A stretch of DNA of 64,000 nt. It comes from Aureimonas flava (GTDB taxonomy: Bacteria > Pseudomonadota > Alphaproteobacteria > Rhizobiales > Rhizobiaceae). This document shows positions 42,530 to 55,168 of the stretch, one piece after another (position 1 is the stretch's first letter; every line of letters begins with the position of its first letter). The stretch lies in contig NZ_QYRN01000009.1 in assembly GCF_003583935.1 (NCBI RefSeq), positions 62,001 through 126,000 of the forward strand, read 5' to 3'. The notes under the pieces are model-generated. The model made no database searches. It worked only from the letters and a program-made list of their open reading frames with translations, and was not told where the DNA came from. Position numbers and translations under genes: made by a program.

Positions 42530-43525
42530 ATGGGCACTTCGGCCAAGACGCGCGGCATGGCTCTGATGAGCGTGCTGGCGCTGACCTTTTCGCTCGCGGC
42601 GGTCGACTACGCCGAAGCCCGACGTGGCGGCAGCTTCGGCAGCCGCGGCGCGCGCACCTACCAGTCCGCGCCGCCCACCAACACGGCGCCCGCCGCCGCG
42701 CCCGTGCAGCGGTCCATGACCTCGCCCGGCACCGCCGCGCCCGCGGCCGGCGCTGCGGCCGCCGCGCGCCCGGGCGCGCGCACGGGCATGTTCGGCGGCG
42801 GCTTCGGCGGCGCGCTGATGCGCGGTCTCGTGATCGGCGGTCTGTTCGGCCTGCTGATGGGCACCGGCTTCGGCGGCCTTGCCGGCATGCTGGGCTTCCT
42901 GGTCCAGGCCCTGCTGATCGGCCTCGCCATCATGTTCCTGGTGCGCATGTTCCGCCGCCGCTCCGAGAGCGCCGCGATGGCCGGCGGTCGTCCGAACGCG
43001 GGCGGGGACCGGACCATGTTCGAGGGCCTCGGCCAGCGCGCTCCCCAGGGCGGACAGGCGGCCGGCGCGCGCGGCTATAACGGCCCGCAGGGCGCGGCCG
43101 CCCCGACGGCGGCCGGCGTCGACCAGCTCCGCATCACGGCGGCCGACCTCGACATCTTCGAGAACCGCCTCCGGACGCTGCAGGACGCGTTCAGCCGCGA
43201 GGACTACGCCGCGTTGCGCGAGATCACGACGCCCGAGGTCGCCTCCTACCTGTCCGAGGAACTGGCCACCAACGCCTCCAAGGGCATCCGGGTCGAGGCG
43301 AGCGACGTGACGCTGCTGCAGGGCGACGTCGCGGAGAGCTGGAAGGAAGGATCGCGCGAATTCGCCACCGTGGCGATGCGCTATTCGATGGTCGAGACCG
43401 TGCGCGACCGCGAGACCGGCGCCATCCGTGAAGGCGGCTCGACCCCGGTGGAGTCCACCGAGGTCTGGACCTTCCTGCGCGACTTCAAGGACGAGTGGAA
43501 GCTTTCGGCGATCCAGGAGGGCTGA
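42530..43525 (+). CDS. Tim44-like domain membrane protein
   Basis: 331-aa protein: signal-like segment (about 8-28, ends DYAEA), a low-complexity Ala/Pro/Gly stretch, a Gly-rich hydrophobic region forming one or two helices (about 95-143: GGLFGLLMGTGFGGLAGMLG) and a C-terminal Tim44-like domain (about 200-330: ITAADLDIFENRLRTLQDAF, EVWTFLRDFKDEWKLSAIQE). In mitochondria Tim44 tethers the import motor; bacterial relatives are membrane-associated with unknown roles. ATG at 42530 with GGGAGG upstream. Convergent with the exonuclease gene. Confidence 0.87.
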   Translation: MGTSAKTRGMALMSVLALTFSLAAVDYAEARRGGSFGSRGARTYQSAPPTNTAPAAAPVQRSMTSPGTAAPAAGAAAAARPGARTGMFGGGFGGALMRGLVIGGLFGLLMGTGFGGLAGMLGFLVQALLIGLAIMFLVRMFRRRSESAAMAGGRPNAGGDRTMFEGLGQRAPQGGQAAGARGYNGPQGAAAPTAAGVDQLRITAADLDIFENRLRTLQDAFSREDYAALREITTPEVASYLSEELATNASKGIRVEASDVTLLQGDVAESWKEGSREFATVAMRYSMVETVRDRETGAIREGGSTPVESTEVWTFLRDFKDEWKLSAIQEG

Positions 43526-43560
43526 CCGCCCTCGCCTCCCGACATCCGCCCGATCGGCCC

Positions 43561-43591
43561 GCCCGTTCCCCCCGGAACCGGCGGGCTCTTT
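43561..43591 (+). terminator. Likely terminator after the Tim44-like gene
   Basis: GCCCG (43561-43565) pairs with CGGGC (43582-43586) and TTCC (43566-43569) with GGAA (43574-43577), with a small internal loop. CTCTTTC follows. It lies in the 81-nt gap between convergent genes. Confidence 0.45.
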
Positions 43592-43606
43592 CGTGGGCGC
43601 GGCCGC

Positions 43607-44464
43607 TCAGGCGGCGCCGCGCCGGCCGGCCGCGAACAGGCGCAGCAGCTCCCGCTCGATCTCGGGCGTCAGGCCGACCACGGCGCCGAGATCGCCCAGC
43701 CGGAGCGCGGCGCGATGCTTGCAGTCGGAGCGGAAGCGCGAGGCCGGGCAGGTGCAGGCGAGGCGCATGTCGCCGCGCGGTCCCCGCACCGCCTCGATCT
43801 CGTAGGGCGTGCCGCGGCTTCCCGCCACGCGGAAACGAAGACGGCTCGTCGCCGCGGCGCCCCGCGCGGCCAGGGCGCGGGCCGCCACGCCGCCCGCCTT
43901 CGGTGCCGCGCCGGCCGCGACGGCCTTCGCGAGCCCGGAGGTCTCGGCCAGCTCGCCGATGTCGCGCGCGCCGGCGTGGCGCACGCCCTCCAGCGCGATC
44001 GCGGCGCAGGCGAAGGCATCCTCGCCGGCATCATGGTGGCGGAAGGCGATGCCGAAGCGCGCGGCCAGCGCCGAAAGCTTGCGGCTCGGCTCCTCCGGCC
44101 AGAGGCGGCGCGCCATCGCCACCGTGCAGAACGAGCGGAACCGGGGCAGCGCCAGCCCATGACGCGCGGCGGTGCGCTGGAGGACGCCCATGTCGAACGA
44201 GGCATTGTGGGCGAGCACCAACGCCCCGTCGAAGACGGGCGCGATGTCGCGCCAGACCTCGGCGAAGCTCGGTGCGTGGAGCACGTCCTCCGGCCGGATG
44301 CCGTGGACGCGGATGTGGAACGGATCGAAGTCGAGCTCCGGCGGACGCACCAGCGTGTGGAAACGGCGCGTCACGGCGCCGCCCTCCACGAAGGCAAGCC
44401 CGATGGCGCAGGCGCTGTCCGGGCTGCGGTTGGCGGTCTCGAAATCGAGGGCGACGACGGTCAT
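43607..44464 (-). CDS. DEDD 3'-5' exonuclease fused to a SWIM-type zinc motif
   Basis: 285-aa protein. Residues 1-165 are a DnaQ-like exonuclease with D7/E9 (VVALDFETANRSP), D91 (LAHNASFDMGVL) and the ExoIII-type H144/D149 (HHDAGEDAF). An Ala-rich linker (about 180-205) leads to a C-terminal domain whose Cys/His pattern, C237-x-C239-x8-C248-x-H250 (ACTCPASRFRSDCKH), fits the SWIM zinc-finger signature. SWIM domains bind DNA or protein; the fusion suggests a repair or trimming nuclease. It starts 33 nt after ligA and is likely cotranscribed with it. Confidence 0.82.
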   Translation of the reverse strand: MTVVALDFETANRSPDSACAIGLAFVEGGAVTRRFHTLVRPPELDFDPFHIRVHGIRPEDVLHAPSFAEVWRDIAPVFDGALVLAHNASFDMGVLQRTAARHGLALPRFRSFCTVAMARRLWPEEPSRKLSALAARFGIAFRHHDAGEDAFACAAIALEGVRHAGARDIGELAETSGLAKAVAAGAAPKAGGVAARALAARGAAATSRLRFRVAGSRGTPYEIEAVRGPRGDMRLACTCPASRFRSDCKHRAALRLGDLGAVVGLTPEIERELLRLFAAGRRGAA

Positions 44465-44497
44465 GCGGATCCGGAAAACGGGAGGTCCCCGTCTGAA

Positions 44498-47098
<2,601 letters not shown>

Positions 47099-48772
47099 TC
47101 AGCCGGGGTGGCCGATCAGCCGCGCTGCGGCCGCCCGCGCCTCGTCGGTCACGGTGTCGCCGGCCAGCATGCGGGCGATCTCCTCGCGCCGCGCGGACAC
47201 GTCGATCGTCGCCACCCGCGTCGACAAGCGTTCGTCGCCCGGCACGGTCTCGGCCTTGGAGATCAGGAGATGCGTCGTCGCGCGCGCGGCCACCTGCGGC
47301 GCGTGGGTGACGGAGAGGACCTGGACGCGCGAGGCGAGCCGCGCCAGGCGCCGGCCGATCGCGTCGGCCACCGCGCCGCCGACCCCGGTGTCGATCTCGT
47401 CGAACACCAGGGTCGGAGCCGAGCCCCTGTCGGCCAGAACCACCTTGAGCGCCAGCAGGAAGCGCGACAGCTCGCCGCCCGACGCCACCTTCATCATCGG
47501 CCCGGCGCGCGTGCCGGGATTGGTGCGCACCCAGAACTCGGCGGTATCGATGCCCGCGCCCGTGCGCGCCTGCGCGTCGGTCGCGATCTCCACCAGAAAG
47601 GCGGCGCGCTCGAGTTTCATGTCCGGCAGCTCGCCCATCACCGCCTCGGCGAGATGCCCCGCCGTCTCGTGCCGCCGGGCCGACAGGTCGGCCGCCAGCC
47701 GGTCGAAGGCGTCGCGCCGGACGGCCACCTCGGCGTCCAGATGGCCGAGGCGCTCCTCGCCGGCGTCGAGATCGGCAAGGTCGCCCACCATCTTCGCCGT
47801 GAGGTCGGCAAGGTCGTCCACGGGCACGTTGTACTTGCGGCCGGCGGCGCGCAGCGCGAACAGGCGCTCCTCGCACCGCTCCAGCGCGCGCGGGTCGAAC
47901 TCCAGCGTACGCAGCGCGCCCTGGAGGCTCATCTGCGCGTCGGAGAGCGCGTCGAGCCCCGCCTCCAGCCGCTCGATCACCTCGTCCAGAAGACCGGGAA
48001 GCTCGTCCCGCTTGCGGTCCAGCCGGCGCAGCAGGCTGCCGAGGCCCGGGATCGGCGAGGCCTGGCCCGAAAGCTCCTCGTGCGCGTCGTTGACGTCGGT
48101 GGCGACCTTCTCCGACCGCATCATGCGCTGACGCTCTTCGGCGAGCTCCTCCTCCTCGCCGGCGATCGGGGCGAGGTCGGAGAGTTCCTCCACGGAGGCC
48201 CGCAGGTAGTCGGCCTCGCGCGCGGCGGCCTCGACGCGGGCGCGGTGGCGCGTGAGCTCAGCCTCCGCCCGGCGCCAGTCGTCGAAGGCGCGCGACACGG
48301 CCGCCGCCTCGCCGGCAAGCCCGCCGTACTCGTCGAGAAGCAGCCGGTGCGCTTCCGGGTCCACCAGCGCGCGGTCATCGTGCTGGCCGTGGATCTCGAC
48401 CAGGCTGGCGCCCACCTCGCGCATCAGGCCGACGCTGGAGGGTCTGTCGTTGATGAAGACGCGGGTTCGGCCGTCGGCGCTCTGCACGCGCCGCAGGATG
48501 AGGTCGCCGTCGTCGTCGAAACCGTTCTCGGCCAGAAGCCGGCGCGCCGGATGGGCGGCGGGCAGGTCGAACACCGCCGACACCTCACCCTGCTTGGAGC
48601 CGTGGCGCACCAGCCCCCCGTCGCCGCGCCCGCCGAGGGCGAGCGAGAGGGCGTCGAGCACGATCGACTTGCCGGCGCCGGTCTCGCCGGTGAGCACCGA
48701 CAGGCCGTCGTTCAGCGCGAGGTCGAGCCGGTCGATGAGGACGATGTCGCGGATCGAAAGGTGAACAAGCAT
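47099..48772 (-). CDS. recN: DNA repair protein RecN
   Basis: 557-aa SMC-like ATPase that bridges ends during double-strand break repair. The N-terminal half has Walker A SVLTGETGAGKSIVLDAL (G29-S36) and the C-terminal half has the signature VASGGELSRFLLALKV and Walker B TLVFDEIDTGVGG, separated by two coiled-coil arms (about 150-360). ATG at 48772. Separated from bamD by a strong terminator, so recN and ligA are probably a separate unit. No LexA box was recognised upstream. Confidence 0.96.
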   Translation of the reverse strand: MLVHLSIRDIVLIDRLDLALNDGLSVLTGETGAGKSIVLDALSLALGGRGDGGLVRHGSKQGEVSAVFDLPAAHPARRLLAENGFDDDGDLILRRVQSADGRTRVFINDRPSSVGLMREVGASLVEIHGQHDDRALVDPEAHRLLLDEYGGLAGEAAAVSRAFDDWRRAEAELTRHRARVEAAAREADYLRASVEELSDLAPIAGEEEELAEERQRMMRSEKVATDVNDAHEELSGQASPIPGLGSLLRRLDRKRDELPGLLDEVIERLEAGLDALSDAQMSLQGALRTLEFDPRALERCEERLFALRAAGRKYNVPVDDLADLTAKMVGDLADLDAGEERLGHLDAEVAVRRDAFDRLAADLSARRHETAGHLAEAVMGELPDMKLERAAFLVEIATDAQARTGAGIDTAEFWVRTNPGTRAGPMMKVASGGELSRFLLALKVVLADRGSAPTLVFDEIDTGVGGAVADAIGRRLARLASRVQVLSVTHAPQVAARATTHLLISKAETVPGDERLSTRVATIDVSARREEIARMLAGDTVTDEARAAAARLIGHPG

Positions 48773-48875
48773 GCGGAAGAAGGGCTAGACCGGCTCGGGC
48801 AGAATGGCAATCGCGAAGATATGGACGCACCCGCGCGCTGAGAAGGGCGGGCGATGCCGGCCGGCCCCGGAAACG

Positions 48876-48900
48876 AAAAAAGGCCGGCGGATGCCGGCCT
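48876..48900 (-). terminator. Rho-independent terminator after bamD
   Basis: Minus strand: AGGCCGGC (48900-48893), loop ATCC, GCCGGCCT (48888-48881), continuing into TTTTTT (48881-48876). A perfect 8-bp stem 17 nt after the bamD stop. Confidence 0.88.
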
Positions 48901-48917
48901 TCCTCGATCTGGCGCCC

Positions 48918-49853
48918 TCAGCCGCGCGCCGGCGGCCTCAGCACGGTGGCGTCGGCCTGAGCGCGGCTGGCCGCCGGCGTGCGGTCCGCGCCGGTGATGG
49001 CGCGCGTCGCATTGCTGAACCAGGACGTCGCCCCGCCCTGGCGCGGCTGCAGACCGTTGGACTGAAGCAGCGCATAGGAGTCGCGATACCACTCGGATTC
49101 GGGGAAGTTCTGCCCCAGGACCGAGGCGGACGCCTGTGCTTCCTGGGTCAGGCCCATCGCGTAGTAGCTCTCGGTGAGGCGTGCCAGCGCCTCCTCCACG
49201 TGCCGCGTCTCGGGATAGGTGTCGACCACGTTCTTGAAGCGGTTGATCGCGGCGATGTACTCGCGGCGCTCCTGGTAGTAGCGGCCGACCTGCATCTCCT
49301 TGCCAGCGAGCTGGTCCTTGGCGACGCGCAGCTTGGTGCGCGCGTCCTCGGCGTACTCGCTGTCGGGATAGCGGTCCACGACCTCCTGCATCGCCTGCAC
49401 GGCGCGCGCCGTGTCGGACTGGTCGCGCGTCACGTCCGGCATCTGGCGGAAGTAGGACAGGCCGATGATGTACTGGGCGTAGGCCGCGTCCTCCGAGCCC
49501 GGATAGAGCGACAGGTAGCGGCGGGAGGAGGCGACGGCCTCGTCGTAGTCGCCGGTCCGGTAGCTGGAGAAGGCGCGCATCACCAGCGCCTTGCGGGCGA
49601 ACTCGGAATAGGGGTGCTGCCGGTCGATCGCCTCGAACTTGGCGGAGGCCTCCTTCAGCCGGCCGCCCTCGAGATTGGCGAGGCCCTGGTTGTAGAGCAC
49701 GTCGGCCGGCTCGGTCTGCGAGGCGAGCGCCAGGGCGTCGATGTCCGTGTCCTTCGAGGACATGCACCCCGAGAGAAGAAGGCCGGACGCGGCGATGGCC
49801 AGTGCCATCGGCACGACCGGAAAGCGGCCGGTCAGCGGCATCTTGATTCCCAT
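48918..49853 (-). CDS. bamD: Outer membrane assembly lipoprotein BamD
   Basis: 311-aa lipoprotein of the BAM complex, which inserts beta-barrel proteins into the outer membrane. The signal ends in lipobox LSGC (Cys30). Five TPR units follow (about 50-265, e.g. [60 protein letters not shown]). The C-terminal tail after 270 is low in complexity. ATG at 49853 follows AGGGGGA; the extension to 49946 is unused. It lies 140 nt after lpxC, a common alphaproteobacterial order (lpxC-bamD-recN-ligA). Confidence 0.94.
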   Translation of the reverse strand: MGIKMPLTGRFPVVPMALAIAASGLLLSGCMSSKDTDIDALALASQTEPADVLYNQGLANLEGGRLKEASAKFEAIDRQHPYSEFARKALVMRAFSSYRTGDYDEAVASSRRYLSLYPGSEDAAYAQYIIGLSYFRQMPDVTRDQSDTARAVQAMQEVVDRYPDSEYAEDARTKLRVAKDQLAGKEMQVGRYYQERREYIAAINRFKNVVDTYPETRHVEEALARLTESYYAMGLTQEAQASASVLGQNFPESEWYRDSYALLQSNGLQPRQGGATSWFSNATRAITGADRTPAASRAQADATVLRPPARG

Positions 49854-49993
49854 CGAACTGGTTCCCCCTGGCTTCCCCGGACGGACGCGGACCGTCCCAA
49901 CGGGACACCTTCCTAGCCAACGTCCCGCATCGCGACAACGCTTCACGACAGGCCAAGGCGCCTTTTTTAAGACCTGTCGAGGCTCGGGATGGC

Positions 49994-50935
49994 TCAGAGC
50001 ACCTGCGGGCCGAGCGCGGGCACGGCCAGAGCGGCCATGCCGGACTGGCGAACGGGCTCCGCCCGGCGGCCCGACACCTCGACCAGCGCATGCGCCGACG
50101 GATCGGCGAGGAGCGCCTGGAGCGCCATGGCGTTGAGGCGGTGGCCGCCCTTGAACGAGCGGTAGCAGCCCAGGACGCGCGCGCCGGCCAGCGCCTGGTC
50201 GCCCACGGCGTCCAGCACCTTGTGACGCACGAACTCGTCCGGATAGCGAAGGCCGGCCGGGTTGATCACGCGATCGTCGTCGCCGATCACCACCGAGTTC
50301 TCCAGCGACGAGCCGAGCGCGTGGCCCGATGCCCAGAGCCGCTCCACGTCCTTCATGAAGCCGAAGGTGCGCGCCCGGGCCAGCTCGTCGCGGAACACGG
50401 CGGGGCTCAGGTCGGCGCAGAAACGCTGGCGGCCGATCGCGGCGGTGGCGAAGTCGATCTCCACCTCGAACCGCGTGCCTTCGTGCGGATGGTATTCGGC
50501 ATAGCCGCCGTTGAGCTCGACGCGCACCGGCTTCAGCACCTTGATGAAGCGGCGCGGGGCGCGCTGGGCGACGAGGCCGGCCGATTCGATGGCGCGCACG
50601 AAGACGTCGGAGCCGCCGTCCATGATCGGGATCTCGTTGCCGTCGATCTGGACCACGACATTGTCGACGTCCATCGCGTAGAGGGCGGCCATGATGTGCT
50701 CGATCGTCGCCACGTGCGCGCCGCGCCGGTCGCCGACGATGGTGGACAGGTCGGTCGAGGTCACGTTGCCGGACACGGCGCGGATCTCGTGCACCAGGCC
50801 CGACGCCTCGAAGACATGGAACACGACGCCGGTGTCGGGCTCGGCCGGGTGCAGCGACAGTTCCACCAGCGTGCCGCTGTGAACCCCCACGCCCTCGAAA
50901 CCGATGCGCGCTCCGATCGTGTGCTGACTGACCAC
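49994..50935 (-). CDS. lpxC: UDP-3-O-acyl-N-acetylglucosamine deacetylase LpxC (GTG start)
   Basis: Zinc deacetylase for the committed step of lipid A synthesis. Start at GTG 50935 ([20 protein letters not shown]), behind AAGGATGAG, gives 313 aa and puts the zinc ligands at H80 (TIEHIMAAL), H238 and D242 ([10 protein letters not shown]) and H265, close to E. coli numbering (79, 238, 242, 265). An ATG at 51025 would add 30 residues without family support. It follows ftsZ on the same strand after a 12-bp terminator hairpin, so it has its own promoter. Confidence 0.95.
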   Translation of the reverse strand: MVSQHTIGARIGFEGVGVHSGTLVELSLHPAEPDTGVVFHVFEASGLVHEIRAVSGNVTSTDLSTIVGDRRGAHVATIEHIMAALYAMDVDNVVVQIDGNEIPIMDGGSDVFVRAIESAGLVAQRAPRRFIKVLKPVRVELNGGYAEYHPHEGTRFEVEIDFATAAIGRQRFCADLSPAVFRDELARARTFGFMKDVERLWASGHALGSSLENSVVIGDDDRVINPAGLRYPDEFVRHKVLDAVGDQALAGARVLGCYRSFKGGHRLNAMALQALLADPSAHALVEVSGRRAEPVRQSGMAALAVPALGPQVL

Positions 50936-51131
50936 GTGATACTCATCCTTATACCGGCCTGCCGCGCGCCGAACGATCGCGCCCGGGGCAGGAAACTCTT
51001 CTCGGCGTCCGGACGATCCCGACATGGATTCCGCAAGCACACGCGAAGTGTCTGAAACTGCCCCGAAAACTAGGTCTCGGCCCAAATAAGGCCAAATCAC
51101 GCTTTCTTACCCTGTGTTACCGGAAAGCGGC

Positions 51132-51147
51132 TTAATGTTTGATTTAC
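51132..51147. promoter_or_regulatory. Degenerate CtrA-like box upstream of lpxC
   Basis: TTAA (51132-51135), 7 nt, TTTAC (51143-51147): one mismatch from TTAA-N7-TTAAC. It lies between the ftsZ terminator and lpxC, in an AT-rich patch. The gap 50936-51230 otherwise holds only that terminator and no gene. Confidence 0.4.
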
Positions 51148-51175
51148 GATTGCGAAATCAACCTGTTAACGAGAA

Positions 51176-51203
51176 CGGCCCGCCCTCTTGCGAGGGCGGG
51201 CCG
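51176..51203 (-). terminator. Terminator hairpin after ftsZ
   Basis: Perfect 12-bp stem CGGCCCGCCCTC (51176-51187) / GAGGGCGGGCCG (51192-51203), loop TTGC, 27 nt after the ftsZ stop. On the minus strand TTCTCGTT follows, so the T run is imperfect. Confidence 0.75.
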
Positions 51204-51230
51204 CACCAAAAGGCGCTGAGTTTGTGACCG

Positions 51231-52829
51231 TCAGTTGGACTGACGACGCAGGAAGGCCGGGATTTCCAGCTGATCCTCTTCGCTCGGCTGGCGAACCTGG
51301 CTCTGCGGACGAGCCGCGGAGTCGGCCGCCTGGCGGCGCGGCGCGTAGGGGCTGGCCTCGGCCGGACGACGCTGTGCGGCCGGACGGACCGGATCGGCGA
51401 GCAGCGCCTCGTCCTCCTCGCGGCGCGACAGGCCGGTGGTCAGGCGACGCAGGAGACCCATCGGACCCCGCTCGTCGCCCGCCGCTTCGACGCCGGCGCG
51501 GCGCTCGATCTCGGCCTGCACCACCGGCGGGAAGTCCTCCACGCGGGGCATGCGGGCCTGGGCGGGCTGCTGCACCGGCTGGCGCGGAGCCGGGGCACGC
51601 GGCGCGACCTGGGCGATCTCGGCCTCGAGAGCGGCGGTGAAGTCGTCCTCGATGTCGGCCATCGCAGGGGCCGGCTGGTAGGCCGGCTGCGGGGCGGCGA
51701 AGGTCGCGGCCGGAGCCTGGGCGACCGGCGCCGGCGCGACGGGCTGCGCCATCGCGGCGGGCTGGGCGACATAGGCCGGAGCGGGAGCCGGCTGCGGTGC
51801 CGGACGGCTGGCCACGGCGGCGGCGGCGCGCGTTTCGGCGGCGTGGCCGTAGACCTCCATCGCGGCCTTGTCGATGCCGGTGGCGACCACCGACACGCGG
51901 ATCACGCCTTCCAGGCTCTCGTCGAAGGTGGCGCCGAGGATGATGTTGGCGTCCTGGTCGACTTCCTCGCGGATGCGGGTGGCGGCCTCGTCCACCTCGA
52001 AGAGCGTGAGGTCGCGCCCGCCGGTGATGGAGATGAGGAGGCCCTTGGCGCCCTTCATCGAGGTCTCGTCCAGGAGCGGATTGGCGATGGCGGCCTCGGC
52101 GGCGGCCATGGCGCGGCCCTCGCCGGACGCCTCGCCCGTGCCCATCATGGCCTTGCCCATCTCGCGCATCACGGAGCGCACGTCCGCGAAGTCGAGGTTG
52201 ATCAGGCCTTCCTTGACCATCAGGTCGGTGATGCAGGCGACGCCCGAGTAGAGCACCTGGTCGGCCATGCCGAAGGCGTCGGCGAAGGTGGTCTTGTCGT
52301 TCGCGATCCGGAACAGGTTCTGGTTCGGAATGACGATCAGCGTGTCGACGTTCTTCTGCAGCTCCTCGATGCCCTGCTCGGCGATGCGCAGCCGGCGCTG
52401 GCCCTCGAAGTGGAACGGCTTGGTGACGACGCCCACCGTCAGGATGCCCTTCTCGCGCGCCGCGCGGGCGACCACGGGCGCGGCGCCCGTGCCCGTGCCG
52501 CCGCCCATGCCGGCGGTGACGAAGCACATGTGCGAGCCGAGGAGGTGATCGCAGATCTCGTCCAGCGACTCTTCCGCCGCCGCGCGGCCCACCTCGGGCT
52601 GCGAACCGGCGCCCAGACCCTCGGTCACGGCGACGCCCATCTGGATCACGCGCTCGGCGCGCGAGGAGCGCAGCGCCTGGGCATCGGTGTTGGCGATCAC
52701 GAACTCGACGCCCTCGAGCCCGGCGTTGATCATGTTGTTGACGGCGTTGCAGCCGCCGCCGCCCACACCGAACACGGTGATCCGCGGCTTCAGCTCGGTG
52801 ATGTCCGGCTTCTGCAGGGTGATGCTCAT
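51231..52829 (-). CDS. ftsZ: Cell division GTPase FtsZ
   Basis: Tubulin-like GTPase forming the Z ring. The 532-aa protein has [20 protein letters not shown] near the start, the tubulin signature [16 protein letters not shown] and the synergy loop (about 205-212). From about 330 a long Pro/Ala-rich disordered linker (near 190 aa) leads to the conserved C-terminal peptide [16 protein letters not shown], which binds FtsA. Such long linkers are usual in alphaproteobacteria. ATG at 52829 follows AAAGGAAA; the frame is open to 52901. It follows ftsA after 114 nt, where an extra promoter is possible. Confidence 0.98.
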   Translation of the reverse strand: MSITLQKPDITELKPRITVFGVGGGGCNAVNNMINAGLEGVEFVIANTDAQALRSSRAERVIQMGVAVTEGLGAGSQPEVGRAAAEESLDEICDHLLGSHMCFVTAGMGGGTGTGAAPVVARAAREKGILTVGVVTKPFHFEGQRRLRIAEQGIEELQKNVDTLIVIPNQNLFRIANDKTTFADAFGMADQVLYSGVACITDLMVKEGLINLDFADVRSVMREMGKAMMGTGEASGEGRAMAAAEAAIANPLLDETSMKGAKGLLISITGGRDLTLFEVDEAATRIREEVDQDANIILGATFDESLEGVIRVSVVATGIDKAAMEVYGHAAETRAAAAVASRPAPQPAPAPAYVAQPAAMAQPVAPAPVAQAPAATFAAPQPAYQPAPAMADIEDDFTAALEAEIAQVAPRAPAPRQPVQQPAQARMPRVEDFPPVVQAEIERRAGVEAAGDERGPMGLLRRLTTGLSRREEDEALLADPVRPAAQRRPAEASPYAPRRQAADSAARPQSQVRQPSEEDQLEIPAFLRRQSN

Positions 52830-52943
52830 CGTGGTTTCCTTTGCGTCTGGGCCGGTTCGCCGCGCGGCCTTCGGGTCTGTTGGCCGGTGCGCGGCGCGCA
52901 CCGATTTGGGGTTCGGGTGGGTGAGCTTCGCACGCGAAGCTTG

Positions 52944-54272
52944 TCAGAAGCTCTGCCGGAGCCAGGATCCGAATCGTCCGACGCGCGTGCGCGGGTCGAG
53001 CGCGAAATCGATCATGGACTGCTCGGGCACGTGTTCGGCGGCCGCGACCTGCGGATAGATCAGGAGGCCGACGGCCGTCGCGAAGGCCGGGCTCTTGTTG
53101 GAGGCCGAGAGGCCCGCGACGCCGACCGGCCGGCCGAGCCGGACGTTGCGGTTCAGCAGTGCGCGCCCCGCCTCCGACAGGCCGGCGAGCTGGCTGGCGC
53201 CGCCGGTGAGAACGACCCGCTTGCCGATGACGTGGCCGAGATTGGACGCCGCGAGCCGGTCGCGGATCAGTTCCAGCGTCTCCTCCACGCGCGGGCGGAT
53301 GATGCGCGCGATCAAGGAGCGCGACACCTGCACCGGCTGGTCGTGGGCCTCGTCGCCGAGCGGCGCCGCCGAGACGGTCTCGCCGTCGGCCATCAGGCTG
53401 GGCAGCGCGTTGCCGTGCATCACCTTCAGCCGCTCGGCCTGCTCGGGGCGGATCGACAGGCCGCGCGCCAGATCCATGGTGATGTGGTGGCCGCCCAGCG
53501 CGACGGCGTCGGCATAGGCGAAGTGGCCGTTCTGGAAGATCGAGATCGTGGTCGAGCCAGCGCCCATGTCGATGCAGGCCGAGCCCATCAGCGCCTCGTC
53601 GTCCACCAGCGTGGACAGGCCGCTCGCATAGGGCGTGGCGACGAAGGCCTCGACCACGAGGTGGGCGCGGTTGATCGCCGCTTCCAGGTTGCGCAGCGGG
53701 GTTTCCTCCGCCGACAGGATGTGGAGTTCGGCGCCGAGCTCGGAGCCGGTCATGCCGACCGGGTTCTCCAGGCTCCCCTCCCCGTCGAGCGACAGGTCGA
53801 AGGGCACGCGGTGCAGGGCGACGCGACCGTCGCGCAAGGGGTGGCGCGCGGCCTGGTTGAGGACGCGGCGAAGATCGAGCTCGCCGACCTCGGCGCCCTC
53901 CACGGCCGCACGGGCCGAGCCGCGCAGGCTCTTCAGCCGGCCGGCGCAGACGGACACGATCAGCGACTCGATCGTGAGCCCGGCCATGCGCTCGGCGGCG
54001 TCGACGCAGAAGCGGATCGACTTCTCGGCGGCTTCGAGGTCCACCACGACGCCGGACTTCACGCCGCGCGAACGCTGGTGGCCGATGCCGATGACCTCGA
54101 CCACGTGCGTGCGGCCCGGCAGGACCTCGCTCTCGGGGCGAGGCTTGAGCCTGGCGATCAGGCAGGTGACCTTGGAGGAGCCGACATCGAGCACCGAGAT
54201 GGTGCGCACGCGGCGGTCCGAGGGCTTCCTGATCCGGGGCAGATCGTCGGTGGGCTTGGAGAAGAGGCTCAT
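52944..54272 (-). CDS. ftsA: Cell division protein FtsA
   Basis: 442-aa actin-like ATPase tethering FtsZ to the membrane. Phosphate-1 is ISVLDVGSSKVTCLIARL, phosphate-2 CIDMGAGSTTISIFQNG, and the adenosine stretch VVLTGGASQLAGLSEAG; the SHS2 1C domain lies in about 100-180. The end SWLRQSF is a candidate amphipathic membrane helix. ATG at 54272 overlaps the ftsQ stop in ATGA, so translation is coupled. Confidence 0.96.
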   Translation of the reverse strand: MSLFSKPTDDLPRIRKPSDRRVRTISVLDVGSSKVTCLIARLKPRPESEVLPGRTHVVEVIGIGHQRSRGVKSGVVVDLEAAEKSIRFCVDAAERMAGLTIESLIVSVCAGRLKSLRGSARAAVEGAEVGELDLRRVLNQAARHPLRDGRVALHRVPFDLSLDGEGSLENPVGMTGSELGAELHILSAEETPLRNLEAAINRAHLVVEAFVATPYASGLSTLVDDEALMGSACIDMGAGSTTISIFQNGHFAYADAVALGGHHITMDLARGLSIRPEQAERLKVMHGNALPSLMADGETVSAAPLGDEAHDQPVQVSRSLIARIIRPRVEETLELIRDRLAASNLGHVIGKRVVLTGGASQLAGLSEAGRALLNRNVRLGRPVGVAGLSASNKSPAFATAVGLLIYPQVAAAEHVPEQSMIDFALDPRTRVGRFGSWLRQSF

Positions 54273-55168
54273 ACCGGCTTTTCCTTCTGAGCCTGCTTCC
54301 AGAGCTTGTCGCGTTCCTTGACGACCTTGTCCCACCGCTGCTTGGCGGCGGGCGTGAGCTTGACCACCATCCGGTCGGACAGGCGCATGTCGACCGAGAC
54401 GATGTCGCGGGCCAGGAGGCCCTCGTTGCGGTCCACTCGCATCACGGTGGCCGCCGCCTCGATCGGGTCGAGCTCGGGCAGGCGGATCACCACGCCGTTG
54501 TCGAGCCGCAGGTCCCAGCGCCGGTCGCCGACCCGCACATAGGCCTTGATCCGCTGGTCGAGCTCGGGAACCAGCGCCATCTTGTCGAGGATGTCGGCCG
54601 CCTCGCGCGCCGCGCCCGGCCCCACCACGAACGGCAGGTCGGTGAAGCGCGTGGTGGCGTAGGGCACGATCTCGCGGCCGTCGTGGTCGACGATCCACAG
54701 ATCCTTATCGCGCTGCCAGAGCGCGAAGGGCTTGCGCTCCACGAGCGCGATCTTCACCCGGTTGGGATATTCCTTCTCGATCGTCGCGCTCTCGATCCAG
54801 GGCATCGCCTCGATCGCCTCGCGCGCGGCCGTCACGTCCAGCGCCGGCAGCGTCTGCGCGCCGGCCATCCAGAGCGTCTGGAGCACGTCGATCTCGCTCG
54901 TCTCCGCGTAGCCCGTCACGTCCACGGTCTCGATCGACATGCCGAGCGGCTCGGCCACCGCGTCGATCACCGCCGTGGTATGGCCGCCCAGCACCATGCC
55001 GTAGACGGCGGTGGAGCCCAGCAGGCCGACGGCCAGCGTCCGGAAGCGCGGCAGCGGCATCTCGCGCACGTTGCGGATCCACACCACGGTCTTCCGGCCG
55101 AGGCGCTGGACACGCATCACGATCGGGCTGACGCGGTGGAACATCGGGGCTTCGTTCAACGGGCGCAT
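54269..55168 (-). CDS. ftsQ: Cell division protein FtsQ
   Basis: 299-aa single-pass divisome protein. A short cytoplasmic basic tail, a helix (about 41-62: [20 protein letters not shown]), a POTRA domain (about 80-150: [20 protein letters not shown]) and the FtsQ beta domain ([20 protein letters not shown]) are in order. It links early (FtsA/FtsZ) to late (FtsL/B) divisome parts. ATG at 55168 overlaps the ddl end by 13 nt; the stop overlaps ftsA. Confidence 0.95.
   Translation of the reverse strand: MRPLNEAPMFHRVSPIVMRVQRLGRKTVVWIRNVREMPLPRFRTLAVGLLGSTAVYGMVLGGHTTAVIDAVAEPLGMSIETVDVTGYAETSEIDVLQTLWMAGAQTLPALDVTAAREAIEAMPWIESATIEKEYPNRVKIALVERKPFALWQRDKDLWIVDHDGREIVPYATTRFTDLPFVVGPGAAREAADILDKMALVPELDQRIKAYVRVGDRRWDLRLDNGVVIRLPELDPIEAAATVMRVDRNEGLLARDIVSVDMRLSDRMVVKLTPAAKQRWDKVVKERDKLWKQAQKEKPV

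Noticed and set aside
51025-51025. ATG at 51025 as the lpxC start
   Set aside because: The GTG at 50935 gives the family length and puts the zinc ligands at expected positions; the added 30 residues look like leader sequence.
51843-54290. An 815-codon open frame on the plus strand
   Set aside because: Antisense to ftsZ and ftsA.
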